NCBI GenBank assembly: GCA_965178125.1
Contig: OZ237735.1
Span: 2,046,001 to 2,110,000 of the forward strand
DNA from: Bilabrum cf. latius
Lineage: Eukaryota; Bigyra: Bicosoecida; Bigyra; Bicosoecida
Direction of reading: 5' to 3'
Length of the DNA stretch: 64,000 nt
Part shown: one piece after another, positions 30,001 through 45,000 of the stretch
Numbering within the stretch: position 1 is the first letter of the stretch
Layout of the letters: each line of letters opens with the position of its first letter
Notes under the pieces: generated by a model
What the model saw: only the letters and a program-made list of their open reading frames with translations
Told to the model about the DNA's origin: nothing
Databases searched by the model: none
Made by a program: the position numbers and the translations under genes

Positions 30001-33000
30001 ACCGCGCGTACTCGACCAGGTAAGCAGGCAGGCCAGCCGCATCGATGGATGAGAACCCGTCCATAACGGCGGTGCCAGCTGCCAAAACGGCAGAAACAGT
30101 CTAGGCGCTGGCATCAGAGCCGCTAGGTGGTACCCAGGACACCTCCAGCGACGTCGCAGAAGCGGCAACATCAACAGAGCCGCCGGCCTCGCGAGTCCGA
30201 AGCGTTACGTCACCGCGCGCAGGAGCGGGAGCCGCATCGCGGGGCACTTCCGTCGGCGGATCAGAGCCCCTGAATGCACCGGAGCCGCGGCTGTTGCTGG
30301 CTGCCACGCGCACCGCGTATCGGACGCCGGAGCTAAGACCGGTGATCACGTACTCGTTGCCATCGGGCTGTCCAGGGTTGCGCCGCACAGTGTCGCGGAA
30401 CGAAGCGGCATCTGCAGAGAACGACGCAGCTGTGCTCCAAACAGCATCGACCTGATCGGCCGACATTGAAAGCTCGGGCTCAACATCCTCACCTGCACCA
30501 ACAGGGCGCCACTGGATAGTGTAGCCAGTCGTGCTGGAACCGCGATCGTCGGCAGGGTCAAGCCAGACCACGCGCAAGCTGGAGCTCGAGCTTGCACCGG
30601 GGTTTCTCTCAAGCTGGACGTCAGCGGGCTCCTCGGGCACCGCAAGAGGGGTTAGCGTAGAATCGGGCGTGGCAACAGAAGGCAGCCCGAAGCCCTGCGA
30701 GTTCTTGGCGGACACTCGCACGATATATTGCTGACCAGCAGTCAGGCCTGCAACCGTGTACTGCAGACCGCTGGCAAGAGCATCGCCCGTGAGTACGGGG
30801 CAGCCCGAGTCGCAGCTCAGACCAGCTGCGGTGCCCTGCCTCACCAGCGTTGATGTGGAGCACGGGCCGGGCTCTGTAGTCTCGCAGAAGCTGGCCAGCG
30901 CTGTCCCGTTGGCACTGTCGGCTAGGGCGCACGAGATGCCTGCCGCGGCGGCGGCAGTAGACTCACTGGCGCACACACCAGCGGTAGCACCGGTGCCCTC
31001 AAGCCCGGACGAAGAAACGAAGAGTGCAGGGGGCCCTGACCGAGGATAGGAAAGGAAGGTCACGCTCCACTCGCGAGGAGACGCGTTCTCGAGGGTCACA
31101 TCTACATCACCCACTCCCTCGATGCCCTCCAGAGAGCTCTCAAGCACAGCAGGGTGGGCGTTCCAAGCCACCTGCACGTCCGAAGTAGCGGCACCAGGGG
31201 CCCCTACCAGGAAGTAGCCACCGGTGGCACCAGCGGAAACCTTGATGGTCTGAACGGGATCTGTTCCGTTGATGCGACCACTGTGCCACTCCACCCTATA
31301 CGAGGTCACCACGGCACCACCGTCCTCACGTGGAGCCGTCCACAAAACCTCCAGCGTGTCATCGTTATCGCTCCCGCTGGGTAGGGCAGCTGACGTGCCG
31401 GTAGCGCGGTCTGGCAACACACCGGTGGACTGGATCTCGAACGGAGACCCAGTCACATCCTCAAGGCCATAGAAGAGGCGCTCGGCGGGGATGATGACGA
31501 GACCCTGGGACGCAGACGTGTACTTAAGCTCGACCTGAGCAGCGCCAGTGGCCTCCTACCACTCCAACGTGATGGGAACCAGGCGACCGGCCACGAGCGG
31601 ACTCGTGGTGCTGCCCGTTAGGGTCACGGCAGAGGCTGACTTCGTGCCCAGTGTGTTGAAGAGCTCCTCACCATCCACCACTAGCCTTGCCGCATCGTTC
31701 ACGGTCGCCTCGAAGGTGAAGTTCTCGCTGAATGGGACCTTCAGCCAGCCTGTCCACCTGGCAGACACATCGTCCTGACCAGTGGAGGTGACGAAGGTAG
31801 GCCATGAAAAGCTGATCGTTGTGTCGACGCGGGTCATGGCGGGCTTACCGAAGAAGAAACGATTGTTGTAGTAGCTGCCCTGGAGGCCGCCAGGAAGCGC
31901 CCGGCTCACGTTGATGTTGTAGGTACCCTCCCGTGGCATCACGTAGGTGACTGCATGGGTGCCGTTGCCTGCCATCATGTGAGATACGTCACCTTCAATC
32001 ACGACGCTTCCCGCATCATCAGCAGCCCGCACGATGAATTCGTTGCTCACGCGGCCCTGGCGAGCCTCGGTACCGGTTAGGGGTGACCTGGCACAGGACT
32101 CCTCAACAGTCGCAGCGGCGCCTGGGCCCTCGAGCAGCTGGCCCTCGGCATGCAGCAGAGCAGGCCCAAAGGCATCCGACGTGTTGTAGGAGAAAGCAGC
32201 CGCGAGCTGATCCTCAAATCCAGTCGAGGCATCAGAGTCCCAAGACAAGAACGTGATGGCAAACTCAGCCTCACCAGCGCCGGCGCGGGTTTGCAGCTCG
32301 GTACGGGTCACGCGAACAGTGTTGATGCCAGGGAGCGACTCTAGGACCTGCTTAAGGCCAACTCCGAGGGGCTCCGCAGCTTGCTGAGCGCCCGGCACAC
32401 TCACGAAATCGGGCTGGTCCTCGCCGGTGCTGTCATCAGCGGAGATGCCGGGGCGCAGGAGGCGCGAGACATACCCGTTGAACTCAACGCGCCAGTATCC
32501 AGACAGCACCTGGTCGGCAGACTCAGCAAGTCCGACAGTCGAGTTGTCGCCAAGCATGAGGCGGATCCGCTGGACGCGACGGGCGTCGCACGCAGTGATG
32601 GCAGCGCCGTCGGAGCCAAGGCCGGCCAGGGGGTCTTCATGGGACTCGAAGACGCCAGAATTCTCGCCACCGAGCACAAGACCAGTGTCGTTGTTGTACG
32701 CCGCCTCAAGCTGTGACAACTGAGCAGCATTGAGCTCGGACAGGCCGTTCACCTCATCCACAATCTCGAGCGCCTCTACATCGCCAAGCACAGTCTCGAA
32801 CGTGATCACGAACTCGGTCACGTTCAGACCAACGCCCGTCAGACCGGAGCTGTCCACAGCTGATGTGATCTCAGCGACAGAAACGTCACCAGCCACGCCG
32901 GTAGCCTCGAGGGCAGACTCGATAATGCCTGCATCCACAGCACCAGCATCCAGTCGAGCAGTGGACACGCCACGGAACTTCAAGCGGAACGATCCCGCGG

Positions 33001-36000
33001 GCTCGTCAAGGGCACCACCAGTGGACACCAGGGTAAGCACCTGCTGTTCAGAGCGAGGCTCCCTTAGGAAGGCATTCCCGAAGGTATCCCTGCAGGTGAT
33101 CCCGAAGCGCGCGGTCGTCTGGTACACACCGCCTTCAAGGCCACCGCCGAGCGAGTCCTCGGCAGTGCACTCGGCAGGAGGTGACTGCGCAAGCACAACT
33201 GGCTGGAACGGGCTCTCACCGTCGCGAGCACCAGCATGCGCACCAGTGCCGGACAGCACTAGCACTTCACCCGGAATTCCACTGGCCTGGATGCTGCTAG
33301 AAGCAACGGCAAGAGAGGGCAAGTCTCCGACGGAAAAAAGGCTTGACAACGGCGGCTCGGCGAGCGCCATGAAGGTAGAGTTTGAACCCTCAGCATTGAA
33401 AGGAGCGGCGAAAGGCTCAAAAGTGACACGGAACGCAGTGCCGTTCTCCACAGCATCCGTAAACTGAGTCACACTGGCCCTGGCGATGCCGGCAAGGGCC
33501 TCGAGGCGCTCCCGGATTGAGCCGATGCCATCTGCACCATCTGCTGGTGCGTCGTGCTCGATGGGCTCAGTTTCTTGGCCAAGGTAAGAGAGCGTGAAAC
33601 TTCCGTTCTAGTTGTTGACAGTCGGGAAGGAAATGCGGATCACCTGCTGCTCTGCCACGAGAGGTGACTGCGCCGTCTTTATGTGCGCCTGCTGGCCGTC
33701 CTGCACCGTAGACACCACAACGGAGCGGGTACCGTCGGACGTGGCTTGCAGGTCAGCATCGTCCGCAACCATCTGGGGCACATCACCAGCCACGCCAGAG
33801 AAGGTCACAGAGTATGAAACGCTGCCATCGGTGGGGTTGCCGCCCGCGGACGCAGAAGGAGTCGTCTGCGAGACATCGACCCGCCCGGCCACTGCGGGCA
33901 GGCACTCCTCCAGGGCAGCCTTGAGCTCAGCCGCGCTGGCATCGAAGGCAATCGGCTTGCTGATTTCCCCGCCGAGAATGATCCGGTATACGCGCGAGCC
34001 AATCGAGCTGGACGGCTGCCCGGCAGAGGTGCCAGCCTCGGAGGCGGAAGCACCCACCACGGTGATCTACTGGATCTCAGGCCTGATGCCAAGGGCAACT
34101 GCAAGAGTTCGCTTTCCGACGGAAGTGGCGTTGTACTCTACGTCAACTCGAAGCGACGGGCCACTGATACCATCGCCAGCATCACAACGCACGGTCTGCG
34201 ACGTCACATCGTCCACAAATGGCACCATCATCGAAGGAGCCGTGGACAGCGAAGTGGGTCGCAGAAGCGCGGCAACGGTCGGTGCCGTATGCTCGCAGCC
34301 CAAGTCGTTTCCGTACTGATCGCGAAGGATCACAGTGAAGCTGGAGCCTCCACCAGTTTCAGTGCGCACCAGGCCCTGGCCCACTGCAGTCGACTGCGCC
34401 GCGTTCACACCATCGCTCGTCACCGAAACGCGGAATGGCGATCCGCCAATCGCAGTCGATGGGGCGCCAGCATCCACCACGGAGATATCAAGGCTACCGC
34501 CCACCAGCTCGCTGTCATCGGATAGGAAGGTCTCGATGTCTGCAAGACCAGCATCTGTGGAAGCAATGATTGCAATGTCCCAAGCACGTCCTCCGAACTC
34601 GTCCACAAATACCGATGAGTTGCTGGCTTCCACTGAAAGCGAAGTGATCGGTGCGGACACTAGGCCGTCTGCAGTGGCTGCCCTCTCCTCTTCATCGGCA
34701 GCATCCGCTATAGCGTCTGCGGTAACACGAGTCACCGAGACGTTGACGCCTTGCGTGTCAAACAGGGGCACGGCAGCGACGAGGGCGCTGGCCACGTCGG
34801 CTGCGGTAGCGTTGAACGCGATCGGCGCGGTGGTGAAGAGCATGCCATCCGTTCCAGGGTAGGCAAGCACGAACGAGCCACTGCCCTCCGACGACAGTAC
34901 GGTTCGCACGCGCTGCACCTGGGGCCGACGAGGTGCCGACACGCGGATCTCGTAATCCCCGCGCACGGTGGGAGTGAATGAGACGGAATGGGTTCCGGTG
35001 TTCTCGCCGCCCAGATAGATGGGCAGGCCAGCAGCGCTCTCGCCACGGAAGGCAGACGAGAGGGGGATGCTCTCGTTATTGAAAACGCCAGAGCTCGACA
35101 CCACGAGGGTCTCGCCACCGACGATGATACGATCGCCACGGCGCACGGCGCCCACAAGGGACACGCCGCCAGTGCTGATGATGCGGGAGCCCTCCTCGAC
35201 CATGGCGCAGGTGCTGCATACCTCAGTGTAGTCTTGAGCCGACACTGCGACGGTGCCAGCGCGATCCGGGGCTGAAGGAACAGCTGCGCCAGAGGACGCA
35301 CCGACGAACACCTCGGGAAGCGCAGTCCAGAAATCACCGGTGCGGCCGATGGCAGCCCAAGAGGACACGCCTACAACCTCCACCTCGAGCTTATCATCGC
35401 CGGTCTGGAACCTGCGGTTGCCGGACGCATCGTTCATCTGCACGGTGAACTCCACCAAGTCGCCTGCGGTAACCTGCGTGGGTGCTCCAACGATTGCGGA
35501 TGCCTGCGCCGATCGAGCGCCGGGATACACAACGTACGGCTGCGGGGAACCGCGGATCGCCCTGCGGAACGCGAACGCCGCGGAAGGAACGGTTGCGAAC
35601 GCACCGAGAGTTTGACCGGCAGCATCCGAACGAGCCCACTGCAGGGCAATGGCTGCTGCGCCAGAGCCGTGCCTGTACTCCACCTCAATCGAAGCACCAA
35701 CGGCACCATCACTAGCCAAGGGTAGCGAGATAGCGCCAGAAGTCGCAGTGTTCGGCGCTGCCTCCCAGTTGTCGATGACCACAGTGCCATTCACGCGAAC
35801 CCGCACGCCTCCATCGGACACGGAGCGCAGCACGTACATGGCGGTCTGGTCGCTAGGTCCGTCATTTGCGGTAGGCACCCCGAAGATGGATCCGGACCAG
35901 CGTGCTGACCACTCCTCCGTTGGGAAGAGATCCCCAGACGGGCCCCTGAAGGCCAGGGAGAGGGCGGGCTGGGTACCCCAGTTGAAGTCGATGGCATCAT

Positions 36001-39000
36001 CAACCATAGTTGAGTCGCACGTATCCACCGTGAACTGGAGTGCCCGACCCTCTGCAGGAACGGGAGACGGGCAGTGCGGCAAAAGGCCGGATACTGGGTA
36101 CGTGGACAGGTCATCGGCGGCATAGTACGTCGCCAGCAGTCCGCCACGTGTCTCCAGCTCAATTCCAAGGTCAAAGACGCCCGCAGTCGCCGGTGTGAAA
36201 CCACCAGCATAGACTCCATCGGAGTTGGCGCTGCCGCCGCGGGCAAACAGAGGCACCACCACGGTGCCGCTGCTGCCGGACGTGCGGCTGCGAGGGTCAG
36301 CACCCCCAGCAAACGAAGCAACCAGACGCTCGCCGGCACCCAGGGGGCCGTCAAGCTCGTTCTCAAACTGGTCAGCGAGCTGCACGGTGAAGGTCTCTTC
36401 AACGCCGACCTGGGCCAGTCCGTCCGCGTCATGCACTGTGGAGCCGGCCTGGGCGGAAGTCGGCTCGTACATAATGCCTGCACTCTGTGCGGGATGGTCA
36501 GCTGTGATGTCATCACCGTCCAACTGGATCACGGCGTCGTACGTGCCCTTGACGCCAGCGTCGTACGTGATCGTGTACACGCCGTCTCCAGCGTACTGCG
36601 TGTCCACGCTGCCGCGGGCCATTTCCCGAATCTCGGCATGCACACCGGCGCCCTCCCCGCCGTCGAGCGGAGAAACAGACGAAGAAGCTGATGCAAGGAG
36701 ACCGGACTCATCCACGACGCGGAGGCTGGGGGCCACGCGAGAGCCAGTGTACGGAGCTGCAGCGACAGCAGCAGACGCAGCATCCTTCGGCCATCCCTGC
36801 ACTGTCACAAACACAGGCTTTCCTGCATCGCAAGTTGAGATGGCAGGTACGCCGACGGTTGCTGACACATTGAAAAGATCCGCACCCAATGCGTCCGTGG
36901 AGGACACAGAGACCTGCACAGCCGCAGTCTGGGCCTCAGTGAAGCCAGCCAGAGACGCAGCGCCCTCGTACATGCGCTGCACTGCCGCTGCAAGTGAAGG
37001 GAGCGATGAATTCGCGGCCAGGATCTCAGTAAGTGCCTGGCGGTCAGCTGGGAAACCGAAGAACGAAGGGTTCTGGGCAGAATCCGATGCGCCCGAAGAG
37101 ATGGCGGCACCTGACTCGGCACCATCCACGCCCAGCGTGAAGGAACCATTGTAGGCAGTGCACCTCAACTCGAACACGCTGTCCTCAGCGATGTAGACCT
37201 CGCTGAAGGTGCCGTTTGCAGACCGCCTGCGAAGGCCAAGGATGATGTCGCCGGCACGTGCATCATCGATGCCCGCCACTCCCGCGAGTAGGTTGCCCTG
37301 CTAGCCACTCACGATCTCCTGCACCTCCACCGCGGGCCGTGGGTCGGCGGCAGGGGACTCCAGACCGCGCCACGCGAAGCGGGGGGGAGTAGTGGAGAGG
37401 TCTTCGGCAGGGAGCGCGGCTCCATCAATGCTAGCGTAGGCTTCCAGCGTCCAAGCAGCCTGGATTAGGGGCCGATCGCCCTGCTCAGCCGGTACAGTCT
37501 CTCCAGCAGCGCCAAAGGTGATGGCCCATGACCTGCGGGTTCCCGAGGATGTTACAGACAGGGCAGCTGCCTCAGAAACAGTGAGACCGGCATCGGCGGA
37601 AGACACCTCTACCTGCTCGATCCCGGACAGGGACTCCAACGCAGCCTCGATCTAGTCAGCGGAAGCCAACGAGTCAATGGGACCAGTCCACTCCCCGCCA
37701 AATCCGAGGCGGAAGTCACCGAATGCGGCATGCACGCCCTCTTGCCCCACAGCAACGCTTGCGGTAGCGCCGCCAGTCAAGCCAGCTGAACTCACCTGCA
37801 TCGTCGGCACGTCGCCGCCAGACTCAGAGAACGTGACGGTAAACGTGTTGGTGCCATCGCAGATGGTCCCGGCACCAGTCACAGTGATAGCATCAGATCC
37901 GTCCAAGTCGAGGGCACCGGCTGCATCAGCAAAGGCGGCCCGCAGAGCGGTCTGAGCCTAGGCTGCGGTTGCGTCGAAAGCAACAGTGGCAGTCAGCGTA
38001 GCCGGATACTGCGTGGGGGTCGTGCCAGTCCCAGCAGCGGGCAGGTAGAGGTCCATGGTCCCGCCAGTCGCGGCCGCGTCACAGGAAATCTCCTGCTCCT
38101 CCGCCACACCATCCGACGCCGAAGCATCATCGTGTGCAACAGCTCGCACAGACACAATCTGCACCTCACGCACGCGCATGTCCCGCACGGTCACATTGAT
38201 CGACTCCCTGGCGCCAACAGTGCCACCGATCAGGCCGGTGCCATCTGCCAGGGAGGCACCAGCGTTGGCCGGGCCAGGGGCCACAGTGAAGAACCACGGA
38301 GACCCAGAGATCTCCTGACCGAGACCACCGTTCGACTTCGCGCCGAAGATACGCGCTCTCCAGTCCCCGCGCTCGTGCACGCTGTAACGTACAGGGTAAA
38401 CGCCACCTGCGGCGGTTGCGTTGGCTGCGACAGATGGGCTGGCACCCGTCAGCGACACATCTTCAACTGTGAGTTTTGCGGGCGACCAGTTCCGGAGAAG
38501 CGCAGAGTCCACGACGGTCAGGCGGAATGTGCGAAGGCTTGTGGTGCCGCCGACCGCCTTGGGGGAGCCTGCCTCCTCCTCCAGTACAACAAGTGAGGTA
38601 CCCTTGCTGCCAGCATCAGTAGAAGCTCCTGCTTCGATACCAAGGGTAGCACCGCCACTCCCAGCAACCGAACCGGGCAGCGTAGAGGACGGCACAGCGT
38701 CGTCATTCGCAAGGAGCTGCGCGTAGGCGTCAGATGCTAGGCGAGAAATCTCTGCCTCCAGGGCGGTCACAGGCGCGTTAAAATCCAGGGGTGCAGATGC
38801 ACGTCCATCGTACGAAACGGTGAAGCGACCTCCAGAGGCGCGCACGTACACCATCGTCACGGCGGTAGACGTGGCAACAACCTGACCGGACGGGCCATAA
38901 AGCTCGACGCGGAAGGCATCTGCATTCCCGCTCGCTGTGGCACCGATGCCACCGGTCTGGTTTCCTACTCGCAAGTTGCCACTGCCATCCCGAGCGTATA

Positions 39001-42000
39001 CGAGGAAGGTAGCGTGTTGCTGTGAAGTGGCTGACATGAGGCCGTGCCCAGCCGCGGTCGATGCAGCAGCGCTAAAGTGGGAGTGAACGACATTGGCGGT
39101 ACTAGCCGCGCGGCGGCCTGCCAAGAGAACGGGCTCGGCGCCGCGCTTTTCCAGCTCAGCGGCGGTCTCGGTCTCACCGGCCCCAGCAGAGTTCATGGGC
39201 AGCAGATGCACGGACACCGTGTACTCGCCGGCGATCACAGGGGTGTACCTGATGTCATAGGTCCCATCGCCGTTGTCTACTATGTCACCGGCCACAATAG
39301 TGCGCCCGCCGGCAGACCCGTCAGCAAGGTCCTAAAGAGACAACTCCCCGAGTCCATCGGCTGTCACGAGCGATGTGCGAGCTACGATGCGGCTGGCGTC
39401 GCCACCGACCGTGATCTGGTTTCCGCTCGAATCGCGAGCCTGCAGAGTCATTGTGGACACATCACCGGCAACTCCTTCGGTGAGACCGCTGCCACTCACC
39501 GAGGTGGTCACGTACGAGATGCGGCCAGGCAGCACGGTCACAGAGTATGGTGAGGCACCCATTGGGGTGCTGGCACCCACCGCCTCTCCAGCAAACGACA
39601 CACTCACTGAGAACGTGCCAGCGGAAGTGGGGGTGTACCGTGCGCGGAACAGGCCGGAACCGACGGACTCCACTACTGGGGCAATCACCTGGCCGGCACC
39701 AGCCACCTCGACCGAAATGTCGTTCAACACGGCCGCGCCCTCTGGGGTGGTCGCGTCGTCGGTCCGGTTGTTGCCCTGAGCATCTCTAAGCTGCAGGTAG
39801 AACTCGGTTGGCACTCCTGCGACGAGGCTGGAAGACTCGGCGCCCTCGCCGAACACCATCGAGAACGGCGCATCGGGCATTCCGGGCCTCACATCGATGG
39901 CAAAAGGAGAGCCGTGGATATGCTCCGCTGCAGCGAGCATGCCAGAGGGGACAACCTCCCGAGCGCGAGAAGGCGAAGACCACTCCAGCTTGATGGCTGC
40001 TGGTCCAGTGGAATGGCGGTACTCAACCACGACGTCCGCCCACTCGCCCTCCTCGAGCTCGACGCCAGCCTGGAGCTCCTGCATGGTATCTAGCTGACCC
40101 GCGACGTCCGACGGAGACATGCCCTGGCTGAGAAGCAGCTCGTGGTTGATCCACACCCTGACACCACCACCAATAGCAGACACGAAGAACGTGAAGCGCT
40201 CCGTGGAGGGTACCAGAAGCTTGCCAGTCCAGCGAATCGACACATAGTCCCTTGCGTAGGGCGTCACGAGTCCCTCGCCAAAATCAAAATCGATGCCGGC
40301 GTCCAGCCTCTCCATCGACGCAGGCGCGCGGAACCACTGGGAGTCGTAGTAAGCACCGGTCAGGCCACCGCGCACTAGCTGCCGCACGGCAAGGGCAGCC
40401 GGGCCGGGGCTCGAAGGGGCGTACCGCCCAGCGTACGCTGGCTTGCCCACGACGAGATGCTTGCTAAGGACATCACCGCCATCGAAGTTGTCGGCGGCTC
40501 CCATGCGGGTCTCCTCCACAGCCACTGATGCGCTGCTTCCGCGCAGTGAGGCGGCGTTGGAAACAAGGATAGGCGCATCGCCAGGGAAGTCCACAAAGGT
40601 GACGGACCACTCAAACGTCTGGGCTGGCCCGCTCAGAGCCTGCCTGGACACGCGGACGGAGCCCAGGCCCGGCAAGAGCTCGAGTGCCGCCTGCATCTCA
40701 GACGCAGAAGCGTCATGCGGAATGGCCGCGGAGTCAACGCCCCCAAACTGAAGGGTGAAGGATCCCGCCAAAGGCGTGGGCGATCCACCGCTGGTAGCAA
40801 TTCGCTGCACCTCCCGCACGGTCGTGCCCGGCTGGATCAGCGGCACCGAACCCGCGTTACGACGGAAGGTGACCAGCCAGGTCAGCCCGTTCCAACGAGC
40901 GCTGCGGTCAACATCCACAGTACCAACGGAGGGCAACGCCTCCAGTGCAGCCTTCACGTCCGAAGCAGTGGCGTCGTAGCCGAGTAGCTCGGTCTCATCG
41001 CTCTCAAACGACAGCGTAAAGGTGCCTGTGAGCGGCGACGACCCGTTCGTCACAGTGGCCACAGCGGAGTCCTCCGGGGTGGTGCTGCCTGACGTGATCT
41101 CGATCTCCGGCACGTTGCCCAGGGGCTGCGCAAACGTGATGCTCCAGCGGGTAGCGCCGGTCACACCAGCGGCAGCGGCCACGCCGGTCGTGTCCACAGC
41201 CACAGAAGCCTTCACAAAGGCGGTCGAGTCCTCTTGGAGGGCAGCATCCGTCACGCCGAAGTCGAACGGCGTAGGCACGGCGCTGTCAGCACCAGTGCTG
41301 GAGGTATTGGCTGCTCCAGTGACTTCGCGAAGCAGAATCGTGCCGAGCGCGGCCTCAAGCTCGTCAGCGGTTGTGGCTGAGGTCACTGCAATCGTGGTCG
41401 TGGACTCACCCACCTTCAGCACGAGCTCAGAGGTGGTCATATCAGTAGCTGCAGTAAAGCTGGTCAGCGTCACGGTCTGCACCTCCCGTACAATGCCGGT
41501 GGCAGCAGCAGACTTGATGGACTGCACTGCAGCGCGGCCAGAACGGATCTCGCGGACGCTCATGGACGCTAGAGCAGTGGCAGGGGTCAGCACCTCAGCT
41601 GCAACGCTGAGGGGAGCCACGTCTCCAGTCAGGGTCAGGAAGGTGACGTCCCACACAGAGGCCCCCTGTCCAGCAGGTGATCCCTCGTACCGAGTCACCT
41701 ACACATCACCCGTGGCGGTCGTTCCATCGGCTGTGGTCAGCGCCTCAAGCGCGGCCTCCACTTCGGCCGCAGTCGCGTCGAATTCAAGGGGGATCGTGAC
41801 CAACGAGGTGTTCCCGCCTCCCAGCAAGAGGGTCTAGTTCAGGTTGAAAGCCAGAGTAAAGTTGCCGGCCGACACGGCGGGTGCAGATGCCGACAGCGGC
41901 GGCACGTCGATGGAGATTCGCTGCACCTCTGCCTCAGTGGGCTCGTAGGTGGCAACACCGCCGTCTGATGACCACGAGTACACCATGGAAGCAGACGAGG

Positions 42001-45000
42001 CCGGGTAGCGAGATCCGACGAGGTCGTCAGAGGCAGGGGTGAAGGCAGGGTCCGTGCCATCAGCTGGGAGTGCTTGCCTGGAAGCAGACCACACCTCAGT
42101 GAAGAACAGATCCATGCCCGCGAAGCCATCAGCGGCGTTTACGTCGCGTACCACAGAGCCGTCTGCACGACGCGGCTGGATAGTGAACTCATTCGCTCGG
42201 CCGCGGACCTCCTCCGTGACCTCAACCGTGGTGTTCACGCCCACTAGGGCAGTGTTGCCACCAGACTGCAGCAGCGGGATGTCCCCGGCCCCAGCGTCCA
42301 GGAAAGTAACCCGGAAGGCAGACCCAGTCCTGCCCGCTGAAAGTGCTCCGAGATCCTCGCCAACGTGCACTCGCACGTCACCAATGACGGCCTGGTAATG
42401 GCTGGAGTTGCCATCGGCTTCAGAGGAGAAGGGCATGTACTGAAGATCGATAAGCGCATCACGCACTTCAGCAGTCGACGCATTCCAAGCAATCGCATCG
42501 GACTCGGCACCGTTTCCAATGCGCAGGGTGAACGTTCCTGCCGGTGCGTCCCCGCCCGTGGCTGCCACTACAATGGACTGCACCTCGCGCACCTCCCCGG
42601 TGAAGCCGCGAGCGAGAGCTCCTCCAACGGCCTCCGTCCTGGCTGCGGATGCTCCGGCGCGGATCACGATAGCGGGGGTCGCAATGGAAGGCGCAGATAC
42701 GGCACCGCCGCCCACGGCAGCTGACAGAGCCACGACACGGAACGCGTAGGCCGCACCAGTAGCAAGACCACTTGCAACAGCGGTGGTACGAGAGTCATCT
42801 CCAGTGCCATCGTACGCCAATACAGCCGGGGTGCCTGCGACGGTCTCGGTGACCATGCCGAACGCCTCTGTGCCGTTCAGGCGACCGGTCGATACGAGCA
42901 TCGAGGGAAGATCACCGACGGAGGCCACAAAAGTGATGGCGAAAGACACGCCCGAATAGTCGGGAGTACCGGCCAGCGGGTCATCGAGGTCAGTGGCCGA
43001 AGGAGAGGCCAGCATGGCGTCCGTGCGAGACACGCGGACCCTACCGTTGGCGCTGGGGATCGTCGTCTCGATCACGCGCGCTACCTCCGCGGGGCTTGCC
43101 GAGACTGGGATGTCACCGGTCACATACCCATCGCCGAAAGTCAGGGTGAAATCACCGGTGAGATCAAGGGAACCCCGAATCGTCTCCTCGACGGATGCAG
43201 TCACGGCCACGCCGGCAGTAGCTTCGTCCAAGAACGAGGTCTCGATGAACAGGGATGGCACATCGCCGCCAGCTCCGACTCCAGCCGAAGTGTCCATGAA
43301 CGTCACGTTGAACGCAGCGCCGTTAGCCGAAGGGGGTGCCAGCTCAACGACACTCACGGTCTGGATGGAGTCGAGCGCCTCGAGGGCAGCCTTGAACGTC
43401 ACGGGGGTCAGCCCGGCCCAATCGATGGCTGCCGTGCTTGCTTGGCCGAACCTGGCCACAAAGCTACCGCCGTTGGCACCGTCAATAGAAACAAGCTGCG
43501 ACTCAGGCTGCGCCTCGGCAGCCAGCAACGTGACCGTCTGCACCTCGACCACCGCCGCTGCCTGGTCCGAAGGCACTACACGGGCAGGCTGTGCGAACAG
43601 CTGGAAGCCAGTAACGCTGCTTCCAGATGCAGCAGCAGCGTCGAAATCAGCAGAATCTGAAAGGCTGACGGCACGGATGGCATCCACCAGAGCAGCATCC
43701 TCGGTGTCCACGCGATCCCAACGGAACTCCGCAGACGTCGAACTAATGGACAGCAGAGCCGGCATGGTGGGCGGCAGAGGGGATCCAGCGGCCCGTACTG
43801 TGGCCACTGGGCTCAGCGGGGACTGCAGCGTGGTGTTGAACGCAGGCCCGGACATGGGCCTTGTCCTGGCACGCACCGCGATGGCGTAATCCTTGCCCTC
43901 CTCCAGGCCCCGGGCCACGTGCCGCAAGGCACCATGCTGCACCACGGAAGCGGTAGCAGTGGCAGCGGCGGGCAGTAGATCATCGTCAATGACACGGAAC
44001 GGGCCGGCAAAGTTGGGGCCCCAGCCGCCGTAGCCGCGAGTCACAGCGATGGTCCACGTGACGCGGCCCTCGGTGGCATCGATCACGTCTTTGGTGGCCA
44101 CGACCTCCGCCATCGAGCCGCCGAGGGTGTACGCAGCCTGGGCCGGGTCCCTTAGCATCTCCTTCACCGCAGTGGCAACCTCCTCCGCGGTGGCGTTAGC
44201 ACCAATGGCCTCGGTCACGATCGTGATGTCGGGATCGCTGCCAAGCCGTGCCTCCAGCCTAAAATCGCTGGTGGAGTCGACGGTGCAGCTTCCGCCGCAT
44301 GTCACAGTCACGGCCTGTGTCTCGGGGTGTCCAGCACCCTCCTGCTGGGTAGAGGAGGCGTCAGGATAGTCCCTTACCTCGATCTACGGGATGTCACCGG
44401 ATGGGTGCAGCACGGTCACGGTGTACACGCCAGCGTTCACCTCCACGCTAGTAGCCACCATCGAAGACGGGTCGGAGCCAGGCACCCCGTTGGCATCCAC
44501 TAGAAGGCTCTCCACGGCCTGCCTCATTGCCACTCCGAACGGGAACGCACCGGAGAAATCAGGAAGGGCCACCGACTGCAGCCCGCCCGCAGACACGGAA
44601 GACGAGACGGCGCCACCAGCGGAAGCTCCAGCGTCATGGAAGGCAGCGCGCGGAGTCGGCCAGCTGACCTCGAGGAAATGCCCGGCCCCAGTGCCGGCTG
44701 CCGTACGCACGGCATCGAGGTCGATCACCTACCGCTCGGGCGTGCCAGCGATCACCTCCTCCACAGCAACCGAACTGTTGGCAACGGATGCACCCTGCAG
44801 AGTAGACAGAGACACGCGCACGGAGTAGTCCGTGACTGCGCTGCCACCGTTGTCAAGGGGTGCGTCCCAGCCAGCTGCCACAACGCCGTCATTTGGCACA
44901 GTAGGGGCACCGGCTGAGGTCTCCGTGTCGCGCTTGGGGGCAGCAGGTGCCGCAGGTGCCCTGGGGTCGCGCGCCACAAAGGGTGCGGAGGGGCTGGAAG

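Larger units (their letters stand above)
1..31456 (-). other. C-terminal block of FN3 and beta-unit repeats, continuing past the left edge
   Basis: Carboxy-terminal two thirds of the visible giant protein. FN3 copies include YRVEWHSG (about 31.3 kb), YRIDWDTS, FRVKWDAI, YEVQYDGN, FLVEWDTS, FIIEWSSS, YVVQWDTD, YVVQWSRD, YYVEWETP and YLVEWDTA. Between them are long runs of the beta-unit with GYTWRVTF, FEWSITF, YEWAVTF and GYTWTVRF cores. The last visible unit ends near position 50 and is still open. Confidence 0.78.
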
